Shown here: piece after piece, positions 16,591 through 26,709 of the stretch
Position numbering within the stretch: the first letter of the stretch is position 1
Layout: every line of letters starts with the position of its first letter
NCBI RefSeq assembly: GCF_008710095.1
Contig: NZ_VYKJ01000013.1
Span: 1-64,000 of the forward strand
Direction of reading: 5' to 3'
Length of the DNA stretch: 64,000 nucleotides
Source of the DNA: Affinibrenneria salicis
GTDB taxonomy: Bacteria; Pseudomonadota; Gammaproteobacteria; Enterobacterales; Enterobacteriaceae
Program-made: the position numbers and the translations under genes
Notes under the pieces: generated by a model
The model's input: only the letters and a program-made list of their open reading frames with translations
Database searches by the model: none
What the model was told of the DNA's origin: nothing

Positions 16591-16666
<76 letters not shown>

Positions 16667-17260
16667 ACACTCCTTTTTATCTCGCTAATTTTCTTATCGG
16701 CTCTGTTTCAATTCTGTCCATTCTCCTCCTTAATACATCAGACTATTCGTCGCCGCTGCTGTTGCAAAACGAAATACAGTTCAATCAAACAATAAAACAT
16801 GCGCTGATTTATTGTCCGGACCGTCGGTCCTTTTTTATCGTAGCCAGACTTCAGGTACAACCAGCGCTGGCTCGATCAATTATTCGCTCGTTTCTTATAC
16901 GCCGACTGTACGCGTCGCTATCTGTGTTCTGACGATGCCATCGTTTGCGGTTTTTCAGCCGATCAACCTCTATTCGTTATATATTGGTTATACTTCAGGC
17001 GGCAGGCGCGTTGGGTGATCTCAATTATTCGACTCATTCTTGTCGGGCTATCGACAGCGACGCTCCAGATCGTTCCCGATAATTCGTTCCCGGTTTGCCG
17101 ATTTACTGCCGCCCCTGATTATTCAGCGTATATATCATTAATCAGATGTTAAAAATAGTGGTTGTTTAATTTAACCGTGATGAAAAAGTAAATAAAATTA
17201 AGCGTTCGATGTGTTGATATACTGTTTTTCCTGTACAGCATCAAACTAATTCGTCGGAAT
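16667..17260. other. Intergenic stretch with half of an ERIC-like repeat
   Basis: No supported gene. Bases 16988-17014 (ATACTTCAGGCGGCAGGCGCG) are a copy of the left end of the palindromic repeats at 38281 and 38431. Nothing else is recognised. Confidence 0.5.
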
Positions 17261-17290
17261 ACCGGCGCGGTTTCGCCCGCCCGCGCCGGT
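17261..17290 (-). terminator. Hairpin after the GNAT gene
   Basis: ACCGGCGCGG and CCGCGCCGGT form a perfect 10-bp stem with a 10-base loop just past the stop of the acetyltransferase. There is no T-run, so termination by it is only possible. Confidence 0.5.
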
Positions 17291-17300
17291 TGAACGGTGT

Positions 17301-17777
17301 TCAATCCAGATCGGCCGACATCTCGACGCACCGTAATGCTCTGTTCGCCGTGCCGGAAAAATACTCGCTTATTTTCAGTATGTTAAATCCATTTTTTTGG
17401 TAAAAAGGCACGGCGTTGGGCGTGGAGGACAGATAAAGTTTTTGTATTTCTCGCCGTTTTGACTCTGCTTTTATCGCGTTCAGAATTTGGGTGGCGAACC
17501 CACGACGCTGGTATTGCGGCAGGGTAAAGATAGCCTCGACGCTACATGCCTCAATATCCAGAAAGCCGGTTGCGACGGGCTGCCGGGTGAACGGATCGTC
17601 AATAACAAAAAACGGTGTGGCGGCAATCGCGCGCCGATAACCTTCCGGCATGAGATCCGGAGTAAACGCGGCTATCGTTTCATCATCATATATCTCTTTA
17701 CAACTGCTCCTGATGGATTCATTTCTGACCCTCCAGAGGGATTCCGCCTCATCAGGATGCGCATGCCTGACCGCCAT
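17301..17777 (-). CDS. GNAT-family N-acetyltransferase
   Basis: A 158-residue acetyltransferase with the acetyl-CoA motif PQYQRRGFATQIL (Q/R-x2-G-x-G/A) at about residue 90 and the C-terminal FYQKNGF typical of single-domain GNAT proteins. The start MAVRHAHPDE at 17777 has GGAGAAAAAG in front; an upstream in-frame ATG is less likely. The substrate is unknown. It lies alone between tRNA-Lys and yecF, so context gives no hint. Confidence 0.85.
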   Translation of the reverse strand: MAVRHAHPDEAESLWRVRNESIRSSCKEIYDDETIAAFTPDLMPEGYRRAIAATPFFVIDDPFTRQPVATGFLDIEACSVEAIFTLPQYQRRGFATQILNAIKAESKRREIQKLYLSSTPNAVPFYQKNGFNILKISEYFSGTANRALRCVEMSADLD

Positions 17778-17986
17778 TTCTTTTTCTCCGTACGGGATAA
17801 TCGCTGAGGAATCTTTAATGTAGCATAGCAAGGAAGACGGGGGGAGACGTACCGGGTAAAAGGGCGAGGAGGCCGGGGCGGATCTGACTGACGGAACGAT
17901 GCTAATCAATCCGCCGATATTTTCTCCCCGGCGAAATAAAAAATAATAGCGCTGATCAGAATCTGATATGGCCAGCGCTATTATAT

Positions 17987-18211
17987 TTACTGGCGATATG
18001 CGTGTTTGATTTGTTTTACGGTTTTGGTGAAAACTTCAGCCTGTGCCGGATCTTCAATTTGCGGAATATATTTTTCCATATTAATGATGACTTTCCCGGC
18101 ATCAGCCTGGCCGATGTATTTGAGGATGAATGAAAGGGTTGCCTTCAGGCAGGCAACTTCGTGCGCCAGCGTAGCTTCAGACGGGCTGGTGGAAAAATCG
18201 ACTTGGCTCAT
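17987..18211 (-). CDS. yecF: YecF-like DUF2594 protein
   Basis: A 74-residue protein matching E. coli YecF in length and pattern: DFSTSPSEATLAHEVACLKA at the start, GQADAGKVIINMEKYI in the middle, and FTKTVKQIKHAYRQ at the end. Function unknown. In E. coli yecF lies next to uvrY as here; the quorum regulator gene sdiA, its usual other neighbour, is not present at this site. Confidence 0.9.
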   Translation of the reverse strand: MSQVDFSTSPSEATLAHEVACLKATLSFILKYIGQADAGKVIINMEKYIPQIEDPAQAEVFTKTVKQIKHAYRQ

Positions 18212-18787
18212 TTTTTCTCCTGGAATAAAGAACAGCAGGCATCAGGCTCTGCGTTGCTAATATAGCAGAATTTGCGCCTGTTGGCAGTATTGGCGCTGCG
18301 CTTCGGCCGGATGTGCGCTAAGTTTTTATGATGATCCCGTGATTATCCTGATCGGATATAATTTCCTTTATCCGCCAGTGCGGCTGGTGGTATTTTCTGG
18401 CGGATGACCGTCCGGCTATTCAGCGAGTATGGACGGTAACCGGCGTGCATTAATGACGACGTTGTCGGCCGCTTGTTAATTAATTTTGTGTTGACAGCCG
18501 ATAAACTTTATGTGCGGCAAATATGTAACATAAATAGAGGAATCGCGTTTCGCCAACGCTGCCGGTAAGATTTGTAGGAGTGGTGTTTTAAATATGTGAT
18601 CGATATGTGTCTTTTCTCCCCGGGGAGATTGCTATTATTAACGTTTTCTGCAGGGATTATCTTTCCCGCGGAGCCGTAAAAATATAGACTTTCCCTGATA
18701 ATGAATTCACTATTTTTGACGTTGTCGCGTATCATACGCAGAAGTTAATTCTGCATATGATACCTTCCTTTTTTTGGAGAATGTTCT
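18212..18787. other. Intergenic stretch upstream of uvrY
   Basis: About 575 bp between divergent yecF and uvrY without a supportable gene. It ends in TTTTTTGGAGAATGTTC, the uvrY ribosome site. The sequence is A+T-rich near 18480-18780, where the uvrY promoter should be. Confidence 0.5.
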
Positions 18788-19444
18788 TTGATAAGCGTTT
18801 TTCTTGTTGATGACCATGAACTGGTGCGGGCAGGGATACGGCGCATTCTTGATGATATCAAAGGTCTCAGGGTAGTCGGTGAGGCGCAGTGCGGCGAAGA
18901 AGCCGTGAAATGGTGTCGCAACCATCATGTCGATGTGATCCTTATGGACATGAATATGCCTGGGATTGGTGGTCTTGAAGCTACGCGTAAGATTGTACGT
19001 TTTTCTCCTGATATAAAGATTATCATGCTGACTATTCATACCGAAAACCCGCTGCCGGCGAAGGTTATGCAGGCTGGGGCTTTTGGCTATTTGAGTAAGG
19101 GCGCGGCGCCGAAAGAGGTTATATGCGCGATTCGGGCCGTCCATGCGGGAAAACGATACATCGCGTCCGACATCGCTCAGCAGATGGCGCTGAGCCAACT
19201 GGTGCCACAGGCGGAAACCCCGTTGGATTGCTTGTCTGAACGTGAACTGCAAATTATGCTAATGATCACCAAAGGGCAGAAGGTTACCGAAATCTCAGAG
19301 CAACTGAATTTGAGCCCGAAAACGGTGAACAGTTACCGATACCGGATGTTCAATAAACTGAACATTCATGGCGATGTCGAATTGACTCACCTGGCTATCC
19401 GGTACGGGCTTTTTAATGCGGAGACGTTGTTAAGCAGTGAGTGA
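18788..19444 (+). CDS. uvrY: Response regulator UvrY (GacA/ExpA)
   Basis: A 218-residue two-component regulator. The receiver domain has the acidic pair in VDDHE, the phospho-acceptor Asp in [11 protein letters not shown] (residue 54) and Lys in YLSKG. The LuxR/FixJ HTH is at about residues 145-205 ([16 protein letters not shown] to [12 protein letters not shown]). Partner of the BarA/GacS kinase; it drives csrB/csrC-type RNAs and, in soft-rot bacteria, exoenzyme virulence. The start is TTG with GGAG six bases before, as the family alignment requires. Its end overlaps the uvrC start by 8 bp. Confidence 0.97.
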   Translation: MISVFLVDDHELVRAGIRRILDDIKGLRVVGEAQCGEEAVKWCRNHHVDVILMDMNMPGIGGLEATRKIVRFSPDIKIIMLTIHTENPLPAKVMQAGAFGYLSKGAAPKEVICAIRAVHAGKRYIASDIAQQMALSQLVPQAETPLDCLSERELQIMLMITKGQKVTEISEQLNLSPKTVNSYRYRMFNKLNIHGDVELTHLAIRYGLFNAETLLSSE

Positions 19445-21269
19445 GCGTTTTGATTCTGCGGCGTTTCTTAAAACGGTGACCAGCCAGCCTGGGGTCTACC
19501 GTATGTACGATGCCGACAATACCGTGATCTACGTTGGCAAGGCTAAAGACCTCAAAAAACGTCTGAGCAGTTATTTCCGCAGCCATGTCGGCAGCCGTAA
19601 AACCGAGGCGCTGGTTAAAAATATTGCGCAAATCGATGTAACCGTTACCCATACCGAAACCGAAGCGTTACTGCTGGAGCACAACTACATCAAGCTTTAC
19701 CAGCCGCGTTATAACGTGTTGCTGCGTGATGACAAGTCCTATCCGATGATTTTCCTCAGCGGCGATCGGCATCCGCGCCTTGCGGTGCATCGGGGCGCAA
19801 AACATGCCAAAGGCGAGTATTTTGGTCCTTTCCCTAACGGCAACGCGGTGCGCGAAACGTTAATTTTGCTGCAAAAACTGTTTCCTGTGCGTCAGTGCGA
19901 AAATAGCGTTTATCGCAATCGTTCGCGCCCGTGCCTGCAATACCAGATTGGGCGTTGTCTCGGCCCCTGCGTCAGCGGACTGGTGAGCGAAGATGACTAT
20001 CGCCAGCAGGTGGATTATGTTCGCCTGTTTCTGTCAGGTAAGGATCAGCAGGTGCTCAATCAGTTGATTGCCCGGATGGAAGCAGCCAGTCGCCAGCTTA
20101 AATTTGAAGAGGCCGCGCATATCCGCGATCAGATCCAGGCGGTGCGTCGCGTAACCGAGAAGCAGTTTGTCTCCGGCGACAGCGAGGATTTGGATGTTAT
20201 CGGGGTGGCTTTTGAAGCCGGCATGGCCTGTATTCACGTTTTGTTCATTCGTCAGGGGAAGGTGCTGGGCAGCCGTAGCTATTTTCCCAAAGTGCCGGGT
20301 GATACCGAAAGCGGAGAAGTGGTGCAGACCTTTGTCGGGCAGTTTTATCTGCAGGGGAGTCAGGCCCGGACGCTGCCGGCGGAGATTCTGCTGGACTACA
20401 CTTTACCTGATAAGACGCTGTTGTCTGATACATTGTCCGGGGTGGCGGGGCGCAAGGTGCAAATTCAGACCCGGCCGCGCGGCGATCGCGCCCGCTATCT
20501 GAAACTGGCCAGAACGAATGCCCACACGGCGTTGAACACCCGGCTTTCACAACAGACGACCATCCGGCAGCGGCTGACGGCGCTGGCCGATGTGCTGCAT
20601 CTGACGGCGGTCAGGCGCATGGAGTGTTTTGATATCAGCCATACCATGGGGGAACAGACGGTCGCTTCCTGCGTGGTCTTTGATGAAAACGGCCCGCTGC
20701 GCGCGGAATATCGCCGTTATAATATTACCGGCATTACGCCCGGGGACGATTATGCCGCTATGACCCAGGTGCTCAGAAGGCGTTACGGCAAAGCGCTGGA
20801 TGAGAATAAAATTCCCGACGTGATTGTTATTGACGGCGGCAAAGGGCAACTGGGGCAGGCGAAGGCGGTTTTTGATGCGCTGGACGTTCCCTGGGATAAA
20901 AGCCGGCCGCTGCTGTTAGGCGTGGCGAAAGGCAGCGATCGTAAAGCCGGGCTGGAGACGTTGTTTTTTGAAGCGACGGGCGAGGGGGTGGCGCTGCCGC
21001 CGGATTCGCCCGCGCTGCACGTGATTCAGCATATACGCGACGACTCCCATAATCACGCGATTAGCGGGCATCGCCACAAAAGAGCTAAAGTTAAGAGCAC
21101 CAGTACGCTAGAATTCATTGAAGGCGTAGGTCCGAAGCGGCGGCAAACGCTGCTCAAATATATGGGCGGACTGCAACCGTTACAGAACGCCAGCGTTGAG
21201 GAAATTGCAAAAGTGCCGGGCATTTCACACGCATTAGCAGAAAAAATCTTCTATGCGTTGAAACACTAA
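19437..21269 (+). CDS. uvrC: Excinuclease ABC subunit UvrC
   Basis: A 610-residue UvrC. GIY-YIG nuclease at residues 13-95 ([21 protein letters not shown]), UvrB-binding UVR motif near 205-240 ([23 protein letters not shown]), RNase H-like endonuclease domain ([29 protein letters not shown]), and C-terminal helix-hairpin-helix ([16 protein letters not shown]). It makes the 3' and 5' incisions in nucleotide excision repair. GTG start inside the end of uvrY, indicating translational coupling; the uvrY-uvrC pair is conserved in Enterobacterales. Confidence 0.98.
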   Translation: MSERFDSAAFLKTVTSQPGVYRMYDADNTVIYVGKAKDLKKRLSSYFRSHVGSRKTEALVKNIAQIDVTVTHTETEALLLEHNYIKLYQPRYNVLLRDDKSYPMIFLSGDRHPRLAVHRGAKHAKGEYFGPFPNGNAVRETLILLQKLFPVRQCENSVYRNRSRPCLQYQIGRCLGPCVSGLVSEDDYRQQVDYVRLFLSGKDQQVLNQLIARMEAASRQLKFEEAAHIRDQIQAVRRVTEKQFVSGDSEDLDVIGVAFEAGMACIHVLFIRQGKVLGSRSYFPKVPGDTESGEVVQTFVGQFYLQGSQARTLPAEILLDYTLPDKTLLSDTLSGVAGRKVQIQTRPRGDRARYLKLARTNAHTALNTRLSQQTTIRQRLTALADVLHLTAVRRMECFDISHTMGEQTVASCVVFDENGPLRAEYRRYNITGITPGDDYAAMTQVLRRRYGKALDENKIPDVIVIDGGKGQLGQAKAVFDALDVPWDKSRPLLLGVAKGSDRKAGLETLFFEATGEGVALPPDSPALHVIQHIRDDSHNHAISGHRHKRAKVKSTSTLEFIEGVGPKRRQTLLKYMGGLQPLQNASVEEIAKVPGISHALAEKIFYALKH

Positions 21270-21328
21270 GCGCGATGTAGCAACATACTCATTATTTTCC
21301 ACTCCAGCCAGACAGTTACCTTAGCGCT

Positions 21329-21877
21329 ATGCAATTTAATATACCGACGTGGATTACCTTGTTTCGTGTGGTTTTAATACCGTTTTTCGTCCTGGCGTTT
21401 TATCTGCCGTTCGTCTGGGCGCCTGCGGTATGCGCCATTATTTTTGTTTTTGCTGCGGTAACGGACTGGTTCGATGGTTTCCTGGCCCGCCGTCTGAAGC
21501 AGACGACCCGCTTCGGCGCTTTTCTTGACCCGGTAGCGGATAAGGTTATGGTGGCGATCGCGCTGGTGCTGGTGGCCGAACATTACCATGCCTGGTGGAT
21601 CACGCTGCCCGCCGCCACTATGATTGCGCGCGAAATTATTATTTCCGCCTTGCGAGAATGGATGGCGGAAATCGGTAAACGCAGCAGCGTGGCCGTTTCC
21701 TGGATCGGTAAAGTGAAGACCACTGCGCAAATGCTGGCGCTGGTCGCCTTGCTGTGGCGTCCGGAGCCGCTGGTTGAGGGCGCGGGGGTGATTGCGCTGT
21801 ATATCGCGGCGGTATTGACCTTCTGGTCAATGTTTCAGTATCTGAACGCGGCGCGCAACGATCTGTTTGAACCTTGA
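21329..21877 (+). CDS. pgsA: CDP-diacylglycerol-glycerol-3-phosphate phosphatidyltransferase
   Basis: A 182-residue inner-membrane enzyme making phosphatidylglycerol phosphate from CDP-diacylglycerol and glycerol 3-phosphate. The CDP-alcohol phosphotransferase motif D-G-x2-A-R-x8-G-x3-D-x3-D is visible as [24 protein letters not shown] (residues about 50-73). Four membrane helices. Lies 60 bp after uvrC and before tRNA-Gly, the conserved order. Confidence 0.97.
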   Translation: MQFNIPTWITLFRVVLIPFFVLAFYLPFVWAPAVCAIIFVFAAVTDWFDGFLARRLKQTTRFGAFLDPVADKVMVAIALVLVAEHYHAWWITLPAATMIAREIIISALREWMAEIGKRSSVAVSWIGKVKTTAQMLALVALLWRPEPLVEGAGVIALYIAAVLTFWSMFQYLNAARNDLFEP

Positions 21878-21927
21878 TCGAGACGCCGTAAAAATCGGCA
21901 AACGAACGCAACGAGTCGATAATTTTA

Positions 21928-21955
21928 TTGACTCAATGCGTCAGGTCAGTAGAAT
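21928..21955 (+). promoter_or_regulatory. Promoter of tRNA-Gly
   Basis: TTGACT (21928-21933) and TAGAAT (21950-21955), 16 bp apart, lie about 60 bp upstream of the tRNA. Confidence 0.55.
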
Positions 21956-22016
21956 GCACCGCATCAACGGCAGCATGCTGACCATGAAAAATAACGGTTA
22001 GTTAGTTTAGCCGGAT

Positions 22017-22092
<76 letters not shown>

Positions 22093-22307
22093 ATTCTTGT
22101 TCTATAGACAGCCACAAAAGTCTGTAGCTCTCTGATTCAACAGGGTAATCGCTCTGTTGAGTATCCAGCGAAATCCACCGTCAGCCACGCCGAAGTAGTA
22201 CACAAATTAGTACCAGAAAATCGGGTGCGTTATCGATGCGGATTGTTTGCTGAGTCGCTTCCCTGTGCGCGATACACCTCTCTTCAACCTTGAAAGAGGC
22301 AACCCCT

Positions 22308-22379
22308 ATGGCGTTAACCGATGCCGTCGCCCGGCAGGCCCGCACCACCGACCCTGTATATAATTATGCGCAAATACCT
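22308..22379 (+). pseudogene. N-terminal remnant of a P4-type integrase
   Basis: The plus strand reads MALTDAVARQARTTDPVYNY, like the first residues of P4-type integrases (MALTDAKxRxAKPTxKxY), and then loses resemblance. It lies 216 bp after the tRNA-Gly 3' end, where an island integrase would be. Short, so the call rests on pattern and position. Confidence 0.5.
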
Positions 22380-22463
22380 TTCTCTGAAGTGACCGTCCAG
22401 GCGATCATCCGGCTCGATAATAAAGCGGCTCATCGCCATTTGTCAGTCCCTTAGCGGCATCGT

Positions 22464-22601
22464 CTATTTTGTGGTGCTTTGTGGTGCCGCCTGTATTGCC
22501 AGCCACGCTGCTTGTCTCAGTGAGTCAGCCGTTGGCGACTCTTTGCGATTTTTGACGGCATGCGCGCTGTTTAGTGATTCGATGGCATTGGTTGTGTAAT
22601 C
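22464..22601 (-). pseudogene. IS256-family transposase, C-terminal fragment
   Basis: The minus strand encodes DYTTNAIESLNSAHAVKNRK and PTADSLRQAAWLAIQAA, a diverged copy of the conserved C-terminal block of IS256/Mutator transposases (YTTNAIESLN...). The rest of the gene is missing or scrambled. It marks past insertion next to tRNA-Gly. Confidence 0.75.
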
Positions 22602-22855
22602 ACCTTGCGGATGTCCGTCGGGCAGGCGAATGCTTTCGGTGCCTGTAGCCCTGTCTCTTACGTGGGGGGCCGATGATTGTGTTCTGACCACGGAGGAAAA
22701 CGATGCCCACCTTCTGCGGTGAACACCGAATAATGCCTGAGCCGCAAGCGCAAACAGCCTATTGAAATTGTTACATTCTATAGGCTGAAAAAGGGGATGG
22801 AAGAGATAGCCCGCATGCACGAGAATGCTCGCCCCATTTAGCCCTCGACCATACG

Positions 22856-23998
22856 TCAGTCCGGGGCGGACTCACGCGAAGGCGCCTGCAGCGCCTCTTC
22901 CGCCACCTCGCGTACCAGCTGCAGCTTTTTGGCCTGATCTGCAGTGGTTAACGGATTGCCTTCCCAGGTCGAGGCAAAGCCGCATTGAGGTGAGAGACCG
23001 ATCTGTTCGCGCGGTATAAAACGGGTCGCCTCATCAATTCGCGCTTTCAGCAGATCTTTTGCTTCAATATCCGGCCGCTTGGTAGAAATTAATCCAAGGA
23101 TAACCCCTTTGCCCCTGGGAACCAGCGCCAGCGGTTCAAAGCTCCCGGAGCGAGGGTCGTCGTATTCCAGAGAATAAAGGTCGAAACTCCGCGCCCCTTT
23201 GAACAGCGCCTCGGCGATGCTCTCATAGCCGCCCTCGGCATAGAACTGTCCTGCATTGTTGCCGCGACATATATGCAAGCAGGTTGTTATCCCTTCCAGA
23301 CCGTTTACCACCTCGTCGATGCAGGCAATACCCTCTTTGAGTAAGCGCTCAGTATCAATGCCCGTCTGAGCCTTCACTCCTTCCCTTAACAATGGGTCGA
23401 TTAGAATAGCCAGTTCCGGCGCGTCGATCTGCACATATTCGCAACCCAGAGCACGCAACTCTTCGATTTCTTCCCGAAGCAGTCTGGCCACGTCATGAAA
23501 AAGGTCGAATATATCGGGATAGGCCGCCGCTGAATGAGACGCGGACCAGAACGACCATGCGAGGAGCGGCGAGGGCAGCGTGATCTTCTTGGGCCGGTCG
23601 GTGATAGCACGAAGAAAGGTGAACTCTTCGACCGATACGGCCTTCTTGCGCGCGAGCTTGCGGGTAACTACCGGCACAACGGGCGTTTTCGCGTTCGTGG
23701 TCTGCGCTGTACCTTTCAGGCCACGCCATTCCAGTCCAGGAAAATTGGACGACGCCGTAAGGTCAAAACCCGACAGCGCATCAAAAAACCAGGAGAAGAA
23801 CATCGATCGACGCTGCTCGCCGTCGGTCACTACCTCCATGCCGGCAGCTTCCTGAACTGCGACTGCCTCGCGCACGGCGCGATCCTCGACACGTTTGAAC
23901 TCCGTCGCTGAGATTTCGCCCGCCTCGAAACGCTTGCGCGCCTCTTTCAACCATTCCGGCCGGAGCAAAGAGCCAATCTGTTCTACTTTGTACATCAT
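22856..23998 (-). CDS. MetE C-terminal-like methyltransferase (YxjG/YxjH type)
   Basis: A 380-residue protein of the cobalamin-independent methionine synthase C-terminal family. Zinc-site residues are visible as His-x-Cys in CLHICRGN (about residue 226), the acidic residue in YSLEYDD, and Cys in LSPQCGFAS (about 339). Such stand-alone proteins methylate homocysteine or related thiols from a methyl donor other than polyglutamyl folate. The start MMYKVEQIGSLLRP is supported by ACGAGGTTGG upstream. No neighbour suggests the donor. It sits after the tRNA-Gly remnants, so it may have come with an island. Confidence 0.85.
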   Translation of the reverse strand: MMYKVEQIGSLLRPEWLKEARKRFEAGEISATEFKRVEDRAVREAVAVQEAAGMEVVTDGEQRRSMFFSWFFDALSGFDLTASSNFPGLEWRGLKGTAQTTNAKTPVVPVVTRKLARKKAVSVEEFTFLRAITDRPKKITLPSPLLAWSFWSASHSAAAYPDIFDLFHDVARLLREEIEELRALGCEYVQIDAPELAILIDPLLREGVKAQTGIDTERLLKEGIACIDEVVNGLEGITTCLHICRGNNAGQFYAEGGYESIAEALFKGARSFDLYSLEYDDPRSGSFEPLALVPRGKGVILGLISTKRPDIEAKDLLKARIDEATRFIPREQIGLSPQCGFASTWEGNPLTTADQAKKLQLVREVAEEALQAPSRESAPD

Positions 23999-24706
23999 TC
24001 CAACCTCGTTTCTTTTCCGTTTAGTCTGCAGTAATGCGGGGAAGAAAAGCATCTAATATCTTGTCCTGACCGCCGCGATCTATATTAGATGGCTGTTTTG
24101 ACAACGTAACCCGCTCCCCGTGGATAAGTATACCCCGATGTTAGCAGTGTTCGCTGCTGGTACAAAACGGCTTATTGCCGGGGCACGTCGGTTATGAAGC
24201 GATGAACGGACTGGGCATGGCTTCAGCAAATGTCCGCAACGCAGGCTTGAGTAACTCAGTCGTGAGCTTTCAGGTAATAAAGGCTCACGCCGGCTCATTC
24301 GGCTGAATCCGTTTTGACATGATGCAAGTGATGTGTTCAGGGCTTGTCGAATTTCGATACGTCATGCCTGATGACGCGGTCAATACTTTTAACTTGATGC
24401 ATTGGAATATAACGCCGCGAAAATACTCGCTTAACGTTGAAATAATCGGGCTTCAGCCCATTTATTCAGATCGGGACTGAAAGTGCGCTTTGGGGCCATG
24501 GGGTTTTCGGATATTCAACGAGGAAAAAAGCGCCGTCGTTGTCTGACGGCCCTTAAGCTGTGTCCCGCCATTCATTTCCGCTAACTGACGATGAGAAAAA
24601 TGTATTGATTTTATTTGTTTTTTGATTTTTTTGTGCAGTTTTTACTGCTGAGCCCTGTCAGGGGTGTGCGATTTTACATCGGTCAAATAATTGAGGGTCA
24701 CAGCCT
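23999..24706. other. Intergenic stretch before MITE copy A
   Basis: About 700 bp with no gene I can support. Open frames are short and without resemblance. Possibly decayed insertion DNA. Confidence 0.45.
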
Positions 24707-25044
24707 AAATAGCTTCGCGCATTGATGCTTCATTTTTGACCATGCCACAGCGCGTAACTGATGATAAGCGTATTAGGGTGTGTGCCGTAACTGTTTTTTG
24801 TACAGATCAGCATTGTTATAACTGTGCAAAAAACGCTTTTAAGCGATAAAACATTCCTAAAAATGCTCAATACTCAAGCCAAAATCATATTTCGGAAATG
24901 ATTACTTCATCACTTTTTGGTATGCAGGGCGGTTAAGGAATACGCCCTTAAATAGCTATTAAAAACAGTCTATTATGATTTTATTATAATCCCGTTGTCA
25001 CTTAACCTGCCGGGCACGTGTCGCGCTATTATGCGAAGCTATTT
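24707..25044. repeat. MITE-like element, long form with internal insertion (copy A)
   Basis: It begins AAATAGCTTCGCGCATTGATGC and ends CGCTATTATGCGAAGCTATTT, so the ends are imperfect inverted repeats. Both flanks match the 164-bp copy at 38873-39036, but about 170 bp of extra sequence lies in the middle. No coding sequence inside. Confidence 0.8.
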
Positions 25045-25542
25045 TGCTTTAGCCTCCGCTCTTCGTGCTGTTGAATGTCCGGGGCCACTGTCCCGGGAAT
25101 GATGCGCCGGCGGGAAGATGGGCTGAGAGACATAGACGCAATTTTGCTGGTTAATCCCACCTGTTGTATGTGGACATTGCCGCTCCGCTGCCCGAATCTT
25201 GAGCCGATGCAGTGCGAAAAGGCGTCGGGAAAACGGTCGATGAGGAGGCGTGTGGTTTGTGGCGCGTCCTCCTGCCCGGGCAAGGCCTACACCTCGCCGC
25301 CGGCAAGCTCATCGAAGCTCGTCGGCAGACCGGCCGGCGAACAGCGCCGCCATCGCGATCGGCAGAACAGGGTGGCGCGACCTTGCCGCTTTGGCGCGAT
25401 GATCTTGCGCGCCAGATCATCATTGCAGGTATACGGCCTCTCCCTGCGAGGACGGCCCCGGTCTGCCAGACCGCGCTCCCGGATATCTCTCCCGACATCC
25501 CGCCTCGCATGATCCCCCCCGAGCCCCGGAAATCAGTTATAT
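25045..25542. other. GC-rich stretch of unknown nature between two MITE copies
   Basis: About 500 bp much richer in G+C than its neighbours. Long frames are open on both strands without a ribosome site or a family I recognise. It may be a decayed fragment of transferred coding DNA. Confidence 0.4.
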
Positions 25543-25642
25543 AAATAGCTTCGCATAATAGCGCTACGCTTGCAGGACATGACATCCCACCAGTACTGGC
25601 TTCGCACGATAAGAAGTGGAGCATCAATGTGCGAAATTATTT
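25543..25642 (-). repeat. MITE-like element, 100-bp short form (copy B)
   Basis: Exactly 100 bp. Its reverse complement matches copy C (29626-29725) along the whole length, including ACTGGTGG-ATGTCATGTCCTGCAAGCG. Ends are AAATAGCTTCGCATAATAGCGC and GCATCAATGTGCGAAATTATTT. TA dinucleotides flank it. Confidence 0.85.
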
Positions 25643-25645
25643 ATA

Positions 25646-26485
25646 CTATTGCATTATTTCCAATAAACGTTGGCGATCGACCTCGTGTTGAGGATAGTAA
25701 ATATTTAATCTGCTGCTGGAATCGTCACCGAAGTTCCACCATAGCTGTTTATCTAATAATATGTTACCCAGTCCAGCATGCTTATATACATATGACAGTT
25801 CCTCTGGCTGAAGCACGGTATTCTCTGCCCAGGCTTTATCAAAAACAGTCGATAATTTTCTAAAACTACCCACTTTTTTTTTCAGTATCTCGTCGTCAGG
25901 TTGTTTGGCCAAAGTATCCCTGAGGAAACCCGCCATTCTGGTTATTTGCCGCGCTAATTTTTCGTCATTATCGATACATAAGAATTTTCGCCAGGCCGGG
26001 TTGTTAATCGTCAGGTAAAGGTAATTTTTTTCGGTAAAGGGAAGGTCGTCGATACTAAAACCAATCATCAGGCTAAATGCCTTATTACAGGTGATAATAT
26101 CTAAATAATCATTCTGTAATAGTGAGGGTAATGGATTTAGCTGTAATAGTAATTGAGATGTGTGACCGGAAATTGTACAGCAAGGATCTTTGTGACTTCT
26201 TGACTGTGGTGAAATTAAATTGCATAAATATTCGTATTCCGCTTTAGTCAGTCGCAATGTTTTCGAAATGGATATAAGGACTTGCGCTGAGATACCCGTC
26301 GCCTGGCCGCGCTCTATTTTACTATACCAAACGGTACTAATGCCTGAAAAATAAGCTACGTCATCCCTTCTCAAACCCGTGGTTCTGGTTCGGGTTGGCT
26401 TTGTCAGTCCCATTGTTTCAGGAGCAATACTTTCTCTTTTTGCCCGTAAGAAATCACCCACCAACTTTAGGTTATCTTGATTCAT
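25646..26485 (-). CDS. Helix-turn-helix regulator with MmyB-like ligand domain
   Basis: A 279-residue regulator. XRE-type HTH at about residues 10-75 (LRRDDVAYFSGISTVWYSKIERG), followed by the MmyB-type ligand-binding domain (PF17765-like, residues about 100-275; LPSLLQNDYLDIITCNKAF, WWNFGDD). Such proteins sense small lipophilic ligands in actinobacteria and proteobacteria. The start MNQDNLK at 26485 is preferred over an upstream in-frame ATG. Divergent from an MFS gene; a 22-bp motif in its promoter recurs before the second MFS gene. A+T-rich. Confidence 0.8.
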   Translation of the reverse strand: MNQDNLKLVGDFLRAKRESIAPETMGLTKPTRTRTTGLRRDDVAYFSGISTVWYSKIERGQATGISAQVLISISKTLRLTKAEYEYLCNLISPQSRSHKDPCCTISGHTSQLLLQLNPLPSLLQNDYLDIITCNKAFSLMIGFSIDDLPFTEKNYLYLTINNPAWRKFLCIDNDEKLARQITRMAGFLRDTLAKQPDDEILKKKVGSFRKLSTVFDKAWAENTVLQPEELSYVYKHAGLGNILLDKQLWWNFGDDSSSRLNIYYPQHEVDRQRLLEIMQ

Positions 26486-26499
26486 TTTTACCCTATACA

Positions 26500-26521
26500 A
26501 TTTATACGTATCTAACCTGTT
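26500..26521. promoter_or_regulatory. Putative operator, copy 1
   Basis: This 22-bp motif starts ATTTATACG and ends ATCTAACCTGTT. It is identical to 27969-27990 except for one base, and lies just upstream of the regulator start. A GTATAAA further right could pair with TTTATAC. Probably bound by the HTH regulator. Confidence 0.45.
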
Positions 26522-26709
26522 ACTTGTACGGTATAAAACAACGGTCATAATGTCCACGGCTTCTATAAGGCATGCGCGCCGTTGCCAGGTTGCAAAGGAT
26601 ATCTCACTAACAATCTCCGGCTTGTCTCGTCCCCTCCCTCGGCGCCCGATCTTGCCAAATGGAATGCCATCGAATCTTTTTGCCTAATCAGGCGTTTATA
26701 AAACCATAA

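Noticed and set aside
25075..25627. GC-rich overlapping frames of 84-158 codons
   Set aside because: Both strands are open because of high GC; no family motif or start site is seen.
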